A model generated the notes under the pieces. It was not told the origin of the DNA. It made no database searches and was given only the letters and a program-made list of their open reading frames with translations. From Sycobia sp. Sy_11 (lineage: Eukaryota; Arthropoda; Insecta; Hymenoptera; Epichrysomallidae), in the NCBI GenBank assembly GCA_018907035.1, contig JACCIC010000179.1, positions 642,001 through 706,000 on the forward strand: a stretch of DNA of 64,000 nucleotides, read 5' to 3'. Every line of letters starts with the position of its first letter. The first letter of the stretch is position 1. Of the stretch, positions 24,333-34,468 are shown one piece after another. The position numbers and the translations under genes were made by a program.

Positions 24333-24371
24333 ACTAATCGATCCTCCCCCTCCTTTCTCTTTTCGCAGCAG
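24333..24371 (+). promoter_or_regulatory. 3' splice site of the AP-4 exon: branch point, polypyrimidine tract, NAGNAG acceptor
   Basis: ACTAATC at 24333-24339 matches the insect branch-point consensus, with the likely branch A at 24337. A C/T-rich tract follows from 24341 to 24363. The acceptor reads CAGCAG (24366-24371), so AG at 24367-24368 or at 24370-24371 could be used. The two choices differ by one codon in the same frame. The branch-to-AG distance of about 31 nt is typical. Confidence 0.85.
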
Positions 24372-24909
24372 CGGCGAGACAGTCGACGAGTGCACGGGCC
24401 TGCCGATCGGCGACTTCGTCGAGGAGCTGGAGCACAAGCACCAGCCCCACCTGACGACCGTCACCCATCACTCGATCACCACCACCTCCTCCGCGGGCTC
24501 CACGCCGTCGTCCCAGGGCGCAGCCGAGGCGGCCGCCGCGGCGAGCTCGGCTCGCCACCACCACCACCACCACCAGCAGCAGCAGCAGCATCAGCACAAG
24601 CCGGGCGGCGGCGGCGGCGGCGGCGGCGCCCGCTCGTCCAGCACCGCGTCCACGGCGACAGCGGGCAGCGGGGGAGGAGGTGGAGGGGGAGGCGGCGGTG
24701 GCCATCACAACCACCACAGCCACGGTCAAAACGTCGCCCTAAACGGGCCGAGCGGCCGGGCAGCCTCGCGCAGCCTAATGGAGAAGGAGAAGCGCATGCG
24801 GCGAGAGATCGCCAACAGCAACGAGCGCAGGCGCATGCAGAGCATCAACGCCGGCTTCCAGTCCCTGAGGACGCTGCTGCCGCACCACGAGGGCGAGAAA
24901 CTTTCTAAG
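24369..24909 (+). CDS. TFAP4 (crp): Internal coding exon of transcription factor AP-4 (cropped), bHLH basic region, helix 1 and loop; partial gene
   Basis: Seen: the frame is open across the exon and gives 180 whole codons from 24370. Residues 1-36 are acidic/His-rich. Residues 51-61 are Ala-rich, followed by His6 (63-68), Gln5 (69-73), Gly8 (79-86), Gly11 (101-111) and a His-rich patch (112-118). The bHLH begins near residue 142, with IANSNERRRMQSINAGF at 147-163. Glu152 and Arg154-155 sit where bHLH proteins read the E-box. Helix 1 runs to LLP, and the loop ends at GEKLSK. Known: this basic/helix 1 block is nearly invariant in AP-4, a nuclear bHLH-leucine zipper factor that binds CAGCTG as a homodimer; Drosophila cropped is the fly orthologue. 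The exon starts at the third base of a codon and ends in phase 0. Helix 2 and the leucine zippers must lie in exons not seen here. The first in-frame ATG (24778) is too late for a normal protein, so an upstream coding exon is expected. The low-complexity insertions are longer than in vertebrate AP-4. Family assignment is very secure; the exact 5' boundary is slightly uncertain because of a tandem acceptor. Confidence 0.93.
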
Positions 24910-24915
24910 GTAAGC
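24907..24915 (+). promoter_or_regulatory. 5' splice site of the AP-4 exon
   Basis: The sequence reads AAG|GTAAGC, with the exon ending at 24909 and GT at 24910-24911. It matches the MAG|GTRAGT consensus at eight of nine positions. The codon before it is the lysine of GEKLSK, where AP-4 homology stops in this frame. Beyond it the frame runs on only as an Arg-rich chance reading. Confidence 0.9.
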
Positions 24916-25801
24916 GGCGTCGCGCGCGCGCGCCCGATGTCGAATCGGCGGACGATTGCCCGGCGCGAGAGTCGAAGGGGGAACGCAGTTCGGCGCGTTG
25001 GCCCCGCGTTCGTAGCTTTGCGGGGGAATAGCAACCGTTTGTTCATTTTTCTCGCAAGTCCAACAGTGATCGTCTAAAATGGCATGGTTAGTCCGTTTTT
25101 GCGCAATTCCAGATAGTGCGATAAGCAGACGACCGGGCGCGATTATGTATAAATGCAAGGGCATTTATGTATGACCTTCAACCATAAACGATCACTTTGA
25201 ACAATTTTAACGATTCATTCGACAGATATGAGGTTACTCGGAAAATACGTGTATTATATTGAAATTCGTTGGAAAAAACAATAAATGCTAATCTTATATA
25301 AATTAAAATAGATTACATATTTTTTTAAATTTCCAACGACACAGTTTCGATTCGTATACACCTCTGCGTATGTCTCCTGGCAAAAGTGTACTATTGTTCA
25401 TTTGAAAAAATTCAGAAATAACGTCTCGTAAAAGGACTGTCTAATTCTTATACGATATTCATAAATAAATTTAAAAGATAAATAATTAAAGTTAACTATT
25501 AAGGCAATAAAAATGAAAGAATTGACCAATGACCTAACAAAAAACAACAGTCGCGTGAAATGATACCTTCTAAATATAGTACAATACGTCGAAATTCTCT
25601 CACTCTGTTCTTGAAATTTTTCATCCGCGTAAAATTAGATAAAATCCATTTGAATTTTCATAGACGATCATAGAGCGCACATATGCCTTATTCCGCTTAA
25701 ATGCATAATGTGTAGTAGCATGTGATACAGATCTGTAGAAGAAATGCACATACACACACACATGATATGTTTAGCAGATGTTAAAAAAAAGAGTTTTCCG
25801 C

Positions 25802-25887
<86 letters not shown>
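25802..25887. repeat. (CT)n-(AT)n compound microsatellite, 86 bp
   Basis: CT to 25828, then AT. Confidence 0.95.
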
Positions 25888-25891
<4 letters not shown>

Positions 25892-26113
25892 TTTCTCTCC
25901 CTCGGATCGGAACGGGTCCGGCCCGGCGGCGCGTCTGCGAATAATCACGTACAACTTGCCGCACAGACGCGCGCGCTCCCGCAGATGGTATTCCGTAAAA
26001 AGTTCGAGGTGGGGAATTTTGAAGACGAGGGAGAGAGGTAGAGAGAAATAGAGAGAGAGCGAGCGAAAGAGAGCGAATGCGCAATTGGCAAGCGTCCGCC
26101 ATGGTAGATCTCG

Positions 26114-26158
26114 CGAGGGGTGAATGATCCCTGCACATATGTCCATGATCACCCCTCG
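26114..26158. repeat. Inverted repeat, 10-bp arms, 25-nt loop
   Basis: CGAGGGGTGA at 26114-26123 is the exact reverse complement of 26149-26158. The loop contains the palindrome ACATATGT. It is too short for a typical pre-miRNA stem. Confidence 0.6.
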
Positions 26159-26620
26159 ATTCCAGCCCACGCCCCGCGCCAGGTCGATCCGGTTGGTCGG
26201 GTCGACGGGTTGTCCGTCTCCGAAAATATGACTCGCTCGACGCTGCTGTGCTGGAGACGGATCGTCGTGCGGCGGGGGCGGGTAGGTGGCCCGCATGTCA
26301 TTTTCTTATATACCGGCGCGTCGTTTCTACTCGTACGTGTGCCCGTTGTACACGTGTATAATGGAGAACGACAGCGAGCCTCGAGAGCGTATAAAAGAAA
26401 CGTGGGCGAGGGGCTGATAGGGATGCGCGCTGCCCCGTACACCTAATAGCATTGTGTCTTACGGGGCCCTCTATCCCCAATCCCCCTCCCCCGCGCGCCA
26501 AAGTGGATCAAGTGCGTAATAATAGGCTGATTTTCACGCATGCGCAACGCAGAGTCCGATTGCTTGGTTTGACGCGCGGCGGCGGGTGGAGCACACACAC
26601 ACAAGCACGCGCGCGCACGT

Positions 26621-26661
26621 ACAGACAGACAGACAGACAGACAGAGAGAGAGAGAGAGAGA
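26621..26661. repeat. (GACA)n-(GA)n compound repeat
   Basis: About six GACA units run into GA. An ACAC tract lies just upstream at 26592-26602. Confidence 0.9.
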
Positions 26662-27219
26662 ATGATGGGGGTACAGCCTCAGATACAGAGCAAACTTCAT
26701 ATTCGTCAAAATAATTTTTGTACATTTGTATCTGAGAGCAGTAGGCGCTTTGATATTTTTGAAGTTTTGTTTTTCGTTGTACATCAATCAACGGAATGCC
26801 TCGTGCACGATGCGCCGAAAGTAAGTATATTGCCGTGCATCATGGAGGATTCATCCCCTCCCCGCACTTGCGCGGTATTTAGATAGTCTATATTTATATT
26901 TATATAGTATACGTTGGACCGACAAGCGAAATTTTGTCGTCTCAGCACCATTATCTACCGAGACTGTACGCAAGCCATCGTCTAAACGACTTGGATTATT
27001 ACATAATTTATTAGATCTAAATTTGATTATACGAATTAGCTGCCAATGGAATCACCGTAACGAACGAATTAAACAGAGATTCTCGTCATTGGCAAGGAAA
27101 ATTCAGAAATTCATAGATTACACAATAATTGCATGTGTGAGGTTAACAAACACAGAGTAGATGCATGGCATGAAGTTGTATAGAATTATTTTGAAATATA
27201 ACATTAATGTGCTCAAAAA

Positions 27220-27221
<2 letters not shown>

Positions 27222-27279
<58 letters not shown>
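27222..27279. repeat. (TA)n microsatellite, about 58 bp
   Basis: Uninterrupted TA. Confidence 0.95.
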
Positions 27280-27284
<5 letters not shown>

Positions 27285-28984
27285 ACTCCACTATATTAGA
27301 CACAGATAAGATACGGATTGGGCCATGTGTTGGCCAGGCACGTGCCGGATAACAGTCGGGAGAATCGCTCGCGATAGAGATTCATAGTCGGAGTTCAAAT
27401 AATAAGTAAGCGGCAGCGCCACGTTCATTCCGAACTCCGCTATTTGTTGGATCGAAGGAGGTGAAAGAGCCATACATAGAGCAAGTATAATGTTCGCCAG
27501 CGCGGCGATATCGCACGCTAAAAATATTTCCCGTAGGCCCCCTCTCCGCCGGCAATCCGTAACGACAATTTGGCTTTTCACGGCGATGAAAATTATCCTC
27601 AATAACGATTTATGGTGCGCGAACTTTTTTTTTTTTGTCGCGGGAGATTGAAACATTTTCAATTTTGACGTTTACGGCCTTTTTACTAACACTGCGACGT
27701 GGTCAATTTAATTTAAGCATAGGTATAGTGGTGGTGGTTGTGTGTGTGTGTGCACGCGTAATCTGCCGTATATAGCAGCTAATAGTAATTTGATTACGGA
27801 GATTTTATCCTATATATTCGAGGCAGCGCGTGCATATACAATTTGTATGCGTTAAAATATATCAGATCAAAATTCGCGCGATAGCAGCGAACGTTTGTCC
27901 GCCTGCGAAATCTTCGAATCGAATCGGAACTTCATTATTTATATATTAAGCTTTTCCTTTTGTCCACCCCCCCCCCCCGATATGCGTATCCGTCAAATTA
28001 ACACGTTTGTGAACGTTCGGTATTAGTCGCTCACATTTTTGTTTCGACATTGGCGGCTCGCCCGACCCGACGGACGACGATTCTCATCAAAGTTACGATG
28101 GGCGCGTGTACGAATACGGCGGTTTGGAAAATTTCCTCGAAATTTTTTTCTTCACGCCCCGTTTGTATACTCTGCGCAAAGCAACGTTGACGGCCCGATT
28201 AAGATTTATCCGGAAATTTGGCAGTGATATTGTTCAGTTCCGTTCAGCATCGGGGCCTGGTCAGAAGTTTATTTTAGCAGTGACCGAACCGACGAGTTTC
28301 GTTAAATTATTATCAGTTTCCTTCTACATCAAGTTTTTCTGTTGTTCGATGAAAAATTATGAGGAAATGTACAAAAAGACCAATAGCCTCTGTAATTTAC
28401 TTTAAAAAAAAAAAGAAGTTAAGATTATTATTTAACGAATCTGTACGTTATCGCGAGTTTTCACGTAAAACAAAAGTAATTACTTTTTTTATACGAATAA
28501 ATTCAAATATTTTTTTTTGAGCATTTGATTTCAACTTTTATATTTTATTCTTTTAGAAACGAAACGATCATATTTTGTTTTTGCTTTTCCTTTGAATCGA
28601 TAAATTATTCGTTTTAATTTTAAATTATTTTTTGCTTCGAATAAAATGAAATCGTTTTTTATTTAATAAAATTTAATAAAATTGAATTTTTCTTGAAGAT
28701 GTGCAATTTTTTTATTTATCATATTATATACGAGACAGATTTTTTAGAATGCTTTCCAGCTTATTTCTGCCAGCGCTAAATTGTCAGGATAAATTTCAGA
28801 CAGGAAAAGTCTGTCCATTTCAATTCGTATTATGAATGGAGCAAAAAAGACTGTAGAAAAGAAGAAATTCTATTCGGGCGGAAGAAATGATAAATTTAGA
28901 GAAAAACTCGGACCATCTGTCTTTCTTCCGATATGTGCTCTCTCGCTCTCCATCTCCCCTCATCTCTCGCGGTATCTATCGTTG

Positions 28985-29066
<82 letters not shown>

Positions 29067-29082
29067 CTTCTCTCTCTCTCTC

Positions 29083-29124
<42 letters not shown>
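28985..29124. repeat. (CT)n microsatellite, about 140 bp, interrupted
   Basis: The longest single-motif tract in the window, with TTTC, TCCT and CCG interruptions. CT-rich flanks extend upstream to about 28930. Confidence 0.95.
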
Positions 29125-29131
<7 letters not shown>

Positions 29132-29530
29132 CCACCCGTGCATGAATACTTATATATACATTCTTTAATTCGAAAACTGAAATACGCAATCTTTCATTCT
29201 TCCGATTCGGTTCCCGGTACATAATATGCGAGTCGTAGTAGTGTAGTAGTATCTGGTATAGTTTGCGGTATTACTAGCAGCAGCTTCTGCTCGCGATTTC
29301 CGATAAGCAGAAACAAAACGCGAAAGGAGTAAAAGAAGCGAACGTCGGGGAGATTCGCACTACTGCGTATGGGTGTGCGTGTGTGTGCGCGTGTGTGCGT
29401 GTATACATGGGCGTAATATAACAGAAGAAGCTTGCAAAACAACGCGGCGCATGCGAGCAGCCGATGGACCGCGAGGGGATTCTGTCGCTATAACTGGCAG
29501 AGAACAACTGACGTCCATCGTTATTGCGTT

Positions 29531-29531
29531 C

Positions 29532-29566
<35 letters not shown>
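29531..29566. repeat. (GT)n-(GC)n compound microsatellite
   Basis: GT to 29558, then GC. Confidence 0.95.
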
Positions 29567-29568
<2 letters not shown>

Positions 29569-30165
29569 CGTGTGGAAACGAGAGCCGAGGAATTTGACGG
29601 TTGATTTTATTTGGGTTATGACTAATATCCGGTCGGCTCGATTGATAATAACGCGAGCACGCAGCGAGCGACTTTATCGAATGATAAGTACAAATTGGGA
29701 GCATGGATTCGTTCTTCTCCGAAGGGATGACAGAGTGTAGTTATTATATAGGGCTAGATTATTATATATTGTGTATTATTATATAGTCAATAATGCACAA
29801 TTTGGGATTCGGAATGTTTTTAAATAAGTCGATGTTTTCTACTCTTTTTTTTGAGATTCTAAGAACGACTCTGTGGGTGCAAAATATATTCATTCCTGTG
29901 TGTATATATAAACATATATATATATATTCTATTCGCGTTTCGTTATTTTATAAAATCCTCACCGTCGCCGTTGTGTGTTCTTTATTTGTTGCGTTCCGGT
30001 TCTCTCCTCTGCTCTTTTCCTGTTCCCATTTATATTCTTGCGTATTTTCGCCGTTTTCCCTGTTTTGCGTTTTGTTATCCTTTAAAAGTCTGCGCCATTT
30101 ATCAATCCTTTGGACATTTCAGGTTTTTGATAATAATTTGATAAATATTCAAACACGTATCCACT

Positions 30166-30280
30166 ATAACAATAGCAGCAACAGCAACCAACCATAACAA
30201 CAGCGACATTAACAACAACACAACAACAACAACATCATCATCTATAACAACAACAAATACAATAATAATAATAATAATAG
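30166..30280. repeat. (CAA/CAG)n and (AAT)n triplet-rich stretch
   Basis: Degenerate CAA, CAG, ACA and ATC triplets ending in six AAT units. It is broken by stops in every frame I read. Confidence 0.8.
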
Positions 30281-30851
30281 TTCTAGTAATACAGTGAAAT
30301 AATTTGTTTTCGTATCTGTTATTTATATAAGACCTGTATTATGTAAGTTTTATTTTCAAGAATGATATGAACTTGTTTTCTATCGTTACATCTGTCTCTC
30401 AAGTACTTTTGTAATTGCCTAATAGAAGCGATTAGTCTCCACATGGCAACTATCATAATTTCGCGAATTATCCTTCAAAATTCGAAATTAAGCATACTTA
30501 CCGAGCCGGTTTATTTTACAACCATTAACTTTGAGAACTCTCTAAAGCTCGGGGATCGTTTTTTTTTTTTTTCACGTCCCGAGTTTGTTCATTTTCCCAA
30601 CGCGCTAGCGCAAAACTTCTATGTGACTATAAGTGCGAAAAGCCGCATGAAATTTACGTCAAGTGTGTCACACCGTAAACTTTTGAGAACAAAAATTCAT
30701 AAAGCCGACCAAAAACCCGAGAAGGAGAGTATTTGCATGCCCCCCCCCCCCCCGCATCGCTCTCATGCCGCCCGCGAGCGAATGGAGTGTTTGACTTTGA
30801 ATAAAAGCGAATAGGACAAAAAGGAAGGGGGGAATGACGCTCAAAATAAAC

Positions 30852-30853
<2 letters not shown>

Positions 30854-30892
<39 letters not shown>
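30854..30892. repeat. (TA)n microsatellite, about 39 bp
   Basis: Uninterrupted TA. Confidence 0.95.
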
Positions 30893-30898
<6 letters not shown>

Positions 30899-31558
30899 AA
30901 CGTGAGCGCTTAATGAGCCGCAACGCGCCGAGCGCTGCATCGTCGGGCAGCGCGATGGGGGGGGGGGGCAAATGATGAAGAGAATGAAAAAGAAGCAAAA
31001 TGAAAAGGAACAAAAACGCGTATAGATTCGCTTGCCTATACGTCGCCTGAAAAGTCAAGCTTGATGAACCGTTGCAAATTTACAGTGGACAATTGTCGGA
31101 CGTTTCCAACACTAGCAAATAACAACAACGACAGCGACAGCGACCACGGCAACGAGAAAAAAAAAACCTTCATTAAATGCTCCTGGAGTGTAAGTAGAGA
31201 TTCGACGCTGACTGGCGTGGAGTTGCAGGTTAAGAGAAAGAGCGCGACAAAAGAGATATGTAGATATATATAGAATGAACAGAGACAGTGGTCGAGTGAG
31301 GCACACTGAGAGGGTATGCGAGAGCGCGAGCGAGCGAGGGAGGGGGAGAAATAAAGATAGAACACACGCACTCTTCAACGGTTCCATACACTGTATGTAT
31401 CTCTTTGATAAGCACCCTTTAGAGACTCGCGCGCGTGTAGAGATGCAATGCACACGCATGAACGCGCGCGCACGCATACACACATTTCCTTCGGCCGTAC
31501 ATGCTTCGTCGACGAGCACGAGCGGTCGAACGATTAGCATCCGCTTTATATATGTATA

Positions 31559-31572
<14 letters not shown>

Positions 31573-31612
<40 letters not shown>
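31573..31612. repeat. (TA)n microsatellite, about 40 bp
   Basis: Preceded by TACATA variants from 31548. Confidence 0.95.
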
Positions 31613-31615
<3 letters not shown>

Positions 31616-31694
31616 GTATATATACCGTTTCTTCGTGGTGGTCTTTATCTTGCCTTTCTCTCTTTCATAAACTCTATCTTCTCTTTCCTTTTTA

Positions 31695-31697
<3 letters not shown>

Positions 31698-31764
<67 letters not shown>
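31698..31764. repeat. (CT)n microsatellite, about 67 bp
   Basis: Uninterrupted CT. Confidence 0.95.
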
Positions 31765-31774
<10 letters not shown>

Positions 31775-32561
31775 GTCCCTTTCTCGTCCACATCTTTTTC
31801 CAGAGCATCGGGCAGAAACGGATGGGATAGAAACAGTGTATCATATGTGATGCGAACGCGCCGGGCGTAAATTCGTTTCCTGCTACACTATATATATATA
31901 TATACATATATTTGACGGGACGCAAGGAAGAGTACCTCACATCAGGCTAGATGAAATTGCTGGTTTTGCCTATATACTATATGCATCTGTATATTTCGCG
32001 GACGCTTTCTTATCCGAGTATACCGCGACGAAGGATAGAGGACCTGGTCCTGTCAATGTTTGCCGCAGGGAGGGGGAGAGGGAGGGGTCCTAATGCATAT
32101 TGTTCACTCTTGGAGATGCTTTTATAATATATTGCGTTTTGCTTCTGCGTGGTAAGAGCAGAAGAGAAAGAGAGAGAGAGAGAGAGAGCGCGAGGGAGAA
32201 AAAGGAGAAAGATAGAGGAATGAATATATCTCTTTATGTGCTTCGAAAAAAACGTTTCTTTTTTCGGGCCGCGCGGTTCCGTAAAAAGAAGGCCGCGGTC
32301 GCTGGCGCGCGCGCGCGCGCGGTAAGAAATGGGGGGTGAGGGCGACGGTACTTGTGCAGTAGTAGTTTCTGCACGTGCGCGCTTTATTTTGAGCTTTCAA
32401 GGGTGCGGTAGTTTTCGAGTTTCACAAAAAGCCGAGGCCGAAACGCTTTGCCCTCTTTCTATCGAGTATCGCGCTGCCCGCGCTCCGCAGCGATCGTGCG
32501 CGAGCGCGCCTCGCTACCGGGATTTACGAATATATACGCGTCCGTAAACCGCGAAAGATTG

Positions 32562-32564
<3 letters not shown>

Positions 32565-32618
<54 letters not shown>
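32565..32618. repeat. (GA)n microsatellite, about 54 bp
   Basis: Uninterrupted AG. Confidence 0.95.
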
Positions 32619-32620
<2 letters not shown>

Positions 32621-33549
32621 AGAATCGAGAGTCTTAACGAAAGACTCGGAATGAAATTAATGGGGTGGGGGGAGGGCTTCTCGACCGCGGAAGGCGCATC
32701 GCTCGATAACGCGCTCTGGTTAAAAAAAAAAAATAATAAAAAAAAAAGCCAGCGCAGAAAGATGCGCGAGCAACTTGGATATTTATCGGGGCTCGGGGGA
32801 TAGTATAATTTCGGGAGTGGGAGGGGCTAATGTATTATCGAGGGCGCGCGATAGATTTACGAGTACCCCCCCCCCCCTCGCGCAGTTGCTTCCGTCTGCC
32901 GGGGGCCGTAAGATGAGAGATTAGACGACGGGGGAGTCGAAGGAAGCGAAAATGTATAAATATGTTGTTGGACGGTCGAGGGCTCCGAGGATATTAAAAC
33001 CAAGGCGAGCTTTTTAACCGCGAGCCAAAGAACTTAGTTTTTTTTTTTGGAACGAGCCCTATAAAAGTTACAAGCTGTTTTTTTTCTGATAAATGCTAAA
33101 ATTTGACGGGAACAAGTTTTTCGAACCATTTCCAGAAAGTGCGCTTCGAACTAATCTACGCGCCAATTGCGTAACCGTCGGAATACGAATGTTAAGATTC
33201 CGCCCGTGGTTCGCAGAAGCTTTCGAAATATACTACCGGGATATAGATGCCAGTCTATATGTGAGTAAACGTGCGTCGAGTATGCAAGTACGTGTGTATT
33301 TACGTACATTAATTAATTACTTCATTTGATTTAATTAGTTTTAAATTAACATTATACCCATTGAAATTATTGGCGTGAAATAAATACTTTCTACCCTAAC
33401 AAAACAAAATTTAGAAGAACGATACCAATCGAGATTTATATTGTGTATACAATTGAATGGATAGATTTGTGAAGTAAAGATGAAATTTCATAATGATGTT
33501 TCTCGTACTCTTGGATGTGTCTTCGAATTTTTGTAGAAAGAATAGTAAT

Positions 33550-33620
33550 CTTTGTAGTTATATATACGTTGTATAAAGTACTTTGTAGTTATATATATAT
33601 ATATATAGTTGTATAAAGTA
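33550..33620. repeat. Tandem duplication with a TA expansion in the second copy
   Basis: Copy 1 is 33550-33580 (31 bp) and copy 2 follows immediately at 33581-33620 (40 bp). Both begin CTTTGTAGTT and end GTTGTATAAAGTA. They differ only in the middle, where copy 1 has a short ATATATAC and copy 2 has a 17-bp AT run. Confidence 0.85.
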
Positions 33621-33656
33621 ACCTTTGCCAAATTATTCTTCCGTGTACATTGTATG

Positions 33657-33678
33657 TATATATGCGCGCGCATATATA
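33657..33678. repeat. Perfect 22-bp palindrome with alternating GC core
   Basis: The centre is GCGCGCGC (33664-33671), flanked on both sides by alternating TA. It is alternating purine/pyrimidine almost throughout, so it is prone to cruciform or Z-DNA formation. Confidence 0.8.
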
Positions 33679-33803
33679 TGTATTATTACCAGCTATTACT
33701 TTTCAAAAGTAATAAGTTTTGTTCGCCTTGAAAACAAAACTTGTCTATGCATTGAAATTGGCGTAAATGATTATTTTTACGTCGGCGGGCGAGACTGAGA
33801 GAC

Positions 33804-33847
33804 GAGAGAGAGAGAGAAATAGATAGATAGATAGAGAGAGAGAGAGG

Positions 33848-33909
<62 letters not shown>
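33804..33909. repeat. (GA)n with an embedded (GATA)n, about 106 bp
   Basis: GA tract with four GATA units near 33820-33834 and several GGG interruptions. Confidence 0.95.
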
Positions 33910-34266
33910 GGCGAAGTTGCTGCCCACTTCCTGTCCAGTTGCGCGCCTGCGCTCCCCAGTGCACTACCTTGCCCTTATATACTAGACTACTACGACGTCA
34001 ACGGCGATCCCTTACCGGATACCCCTTCTGCTTTTTAGTACCACACGCCCGCACGCACGCCCGCACGCACGCACAAATACAATATCAGCGAATGTATGTA
34101 ATAGTTGTTAAAAGCATTGGCACGCGTGCAGCGGTCGCTGCTGCTTAACGCGTGCAAACGTGTGTACGCTCTATCACGTGACGTAGAGTCAGCGCGGCCT
34201 GATGTCTGTACTCGGTCATTCATAGTCGTGCGCATAGTGACGTAGTGCAAGGAAAACCGGACGCGT

Positions 34267-34293
34267 TCTCTCTCTCTCTCTCTCTCTCTCTCT
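34267..34293. repeat. (CT)n microsatellite
   Basis: About 27 bp. Confidence 0.9.
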
Positions 34294-34411
34294 TCCTCCC
34301 GTCGAGTGTATACATCGAGAGCGTGCGCAGAAGGTGGAATATTGCGACGCAGTCGGCAGCGGTGGCTGCAGTAATGCCGAGTGCATCGCTCCATGGAATC
34401 GATGAAGAGCG

Positions 34412-34412
<1 letters not shown>

Positions 34413-34465
<53 letters not shown>
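34413..34465. repeat. (TA)n microsatellite, about 53 bp
   Basis: Uninterrupted TA. Confidence 0.95.

Positions 34466-34468
<3 letters not shown>

Larger units (their letters stand above)
1..24368 (+). other. Sequence upstream of the AP-4 exon: intron and/or 5' flank, no recognisable coding exon
   Basis: The exon at 24369 is preceded by a 3' splice site, so at least the adjacent part is intron. I searched by eye for the AP-4 N-terminal conserved segment on the plus strand and did not find it, so the preceding coding exon is either short and diverged or outside the window. How far the intron reaches upstream, and whether the gene's promoter lies inside the window, cannot be decided from sequence alone. 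Confidence 0.6.
24916..28984. other. Start of the downstream intron
   Basis: CpG-rich for about 150 bp past the donor, then AT-rich. A further CpG-rich block occupies 25900-26620. No helix 2 exon found. Confidence 0.5.
29125..33803. other. Repeat-dense gene-free stretch
   Basis: Contains two TA tracts, the CT and GA arrays, the CAA-rich stretch at 30166 and the tandem duplication at 33550. No gene recognised. Confidence 0.5.

Noticed and set aside
24091..24368. In-frame open extension upstream of the AP-4 exon starting at an ATG
   Set aside because: A branch point, pyrimidine tract and AG lie directly before 24369, and the translated extension has intron-like AT-rich composition with no homology to AP-4.
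26390..26397. TATAAAAG with CACGTG 34 bp upstream
   Set aside because: No Initiator or exon-like sequence follows. TATA-like words are frequent in this window.
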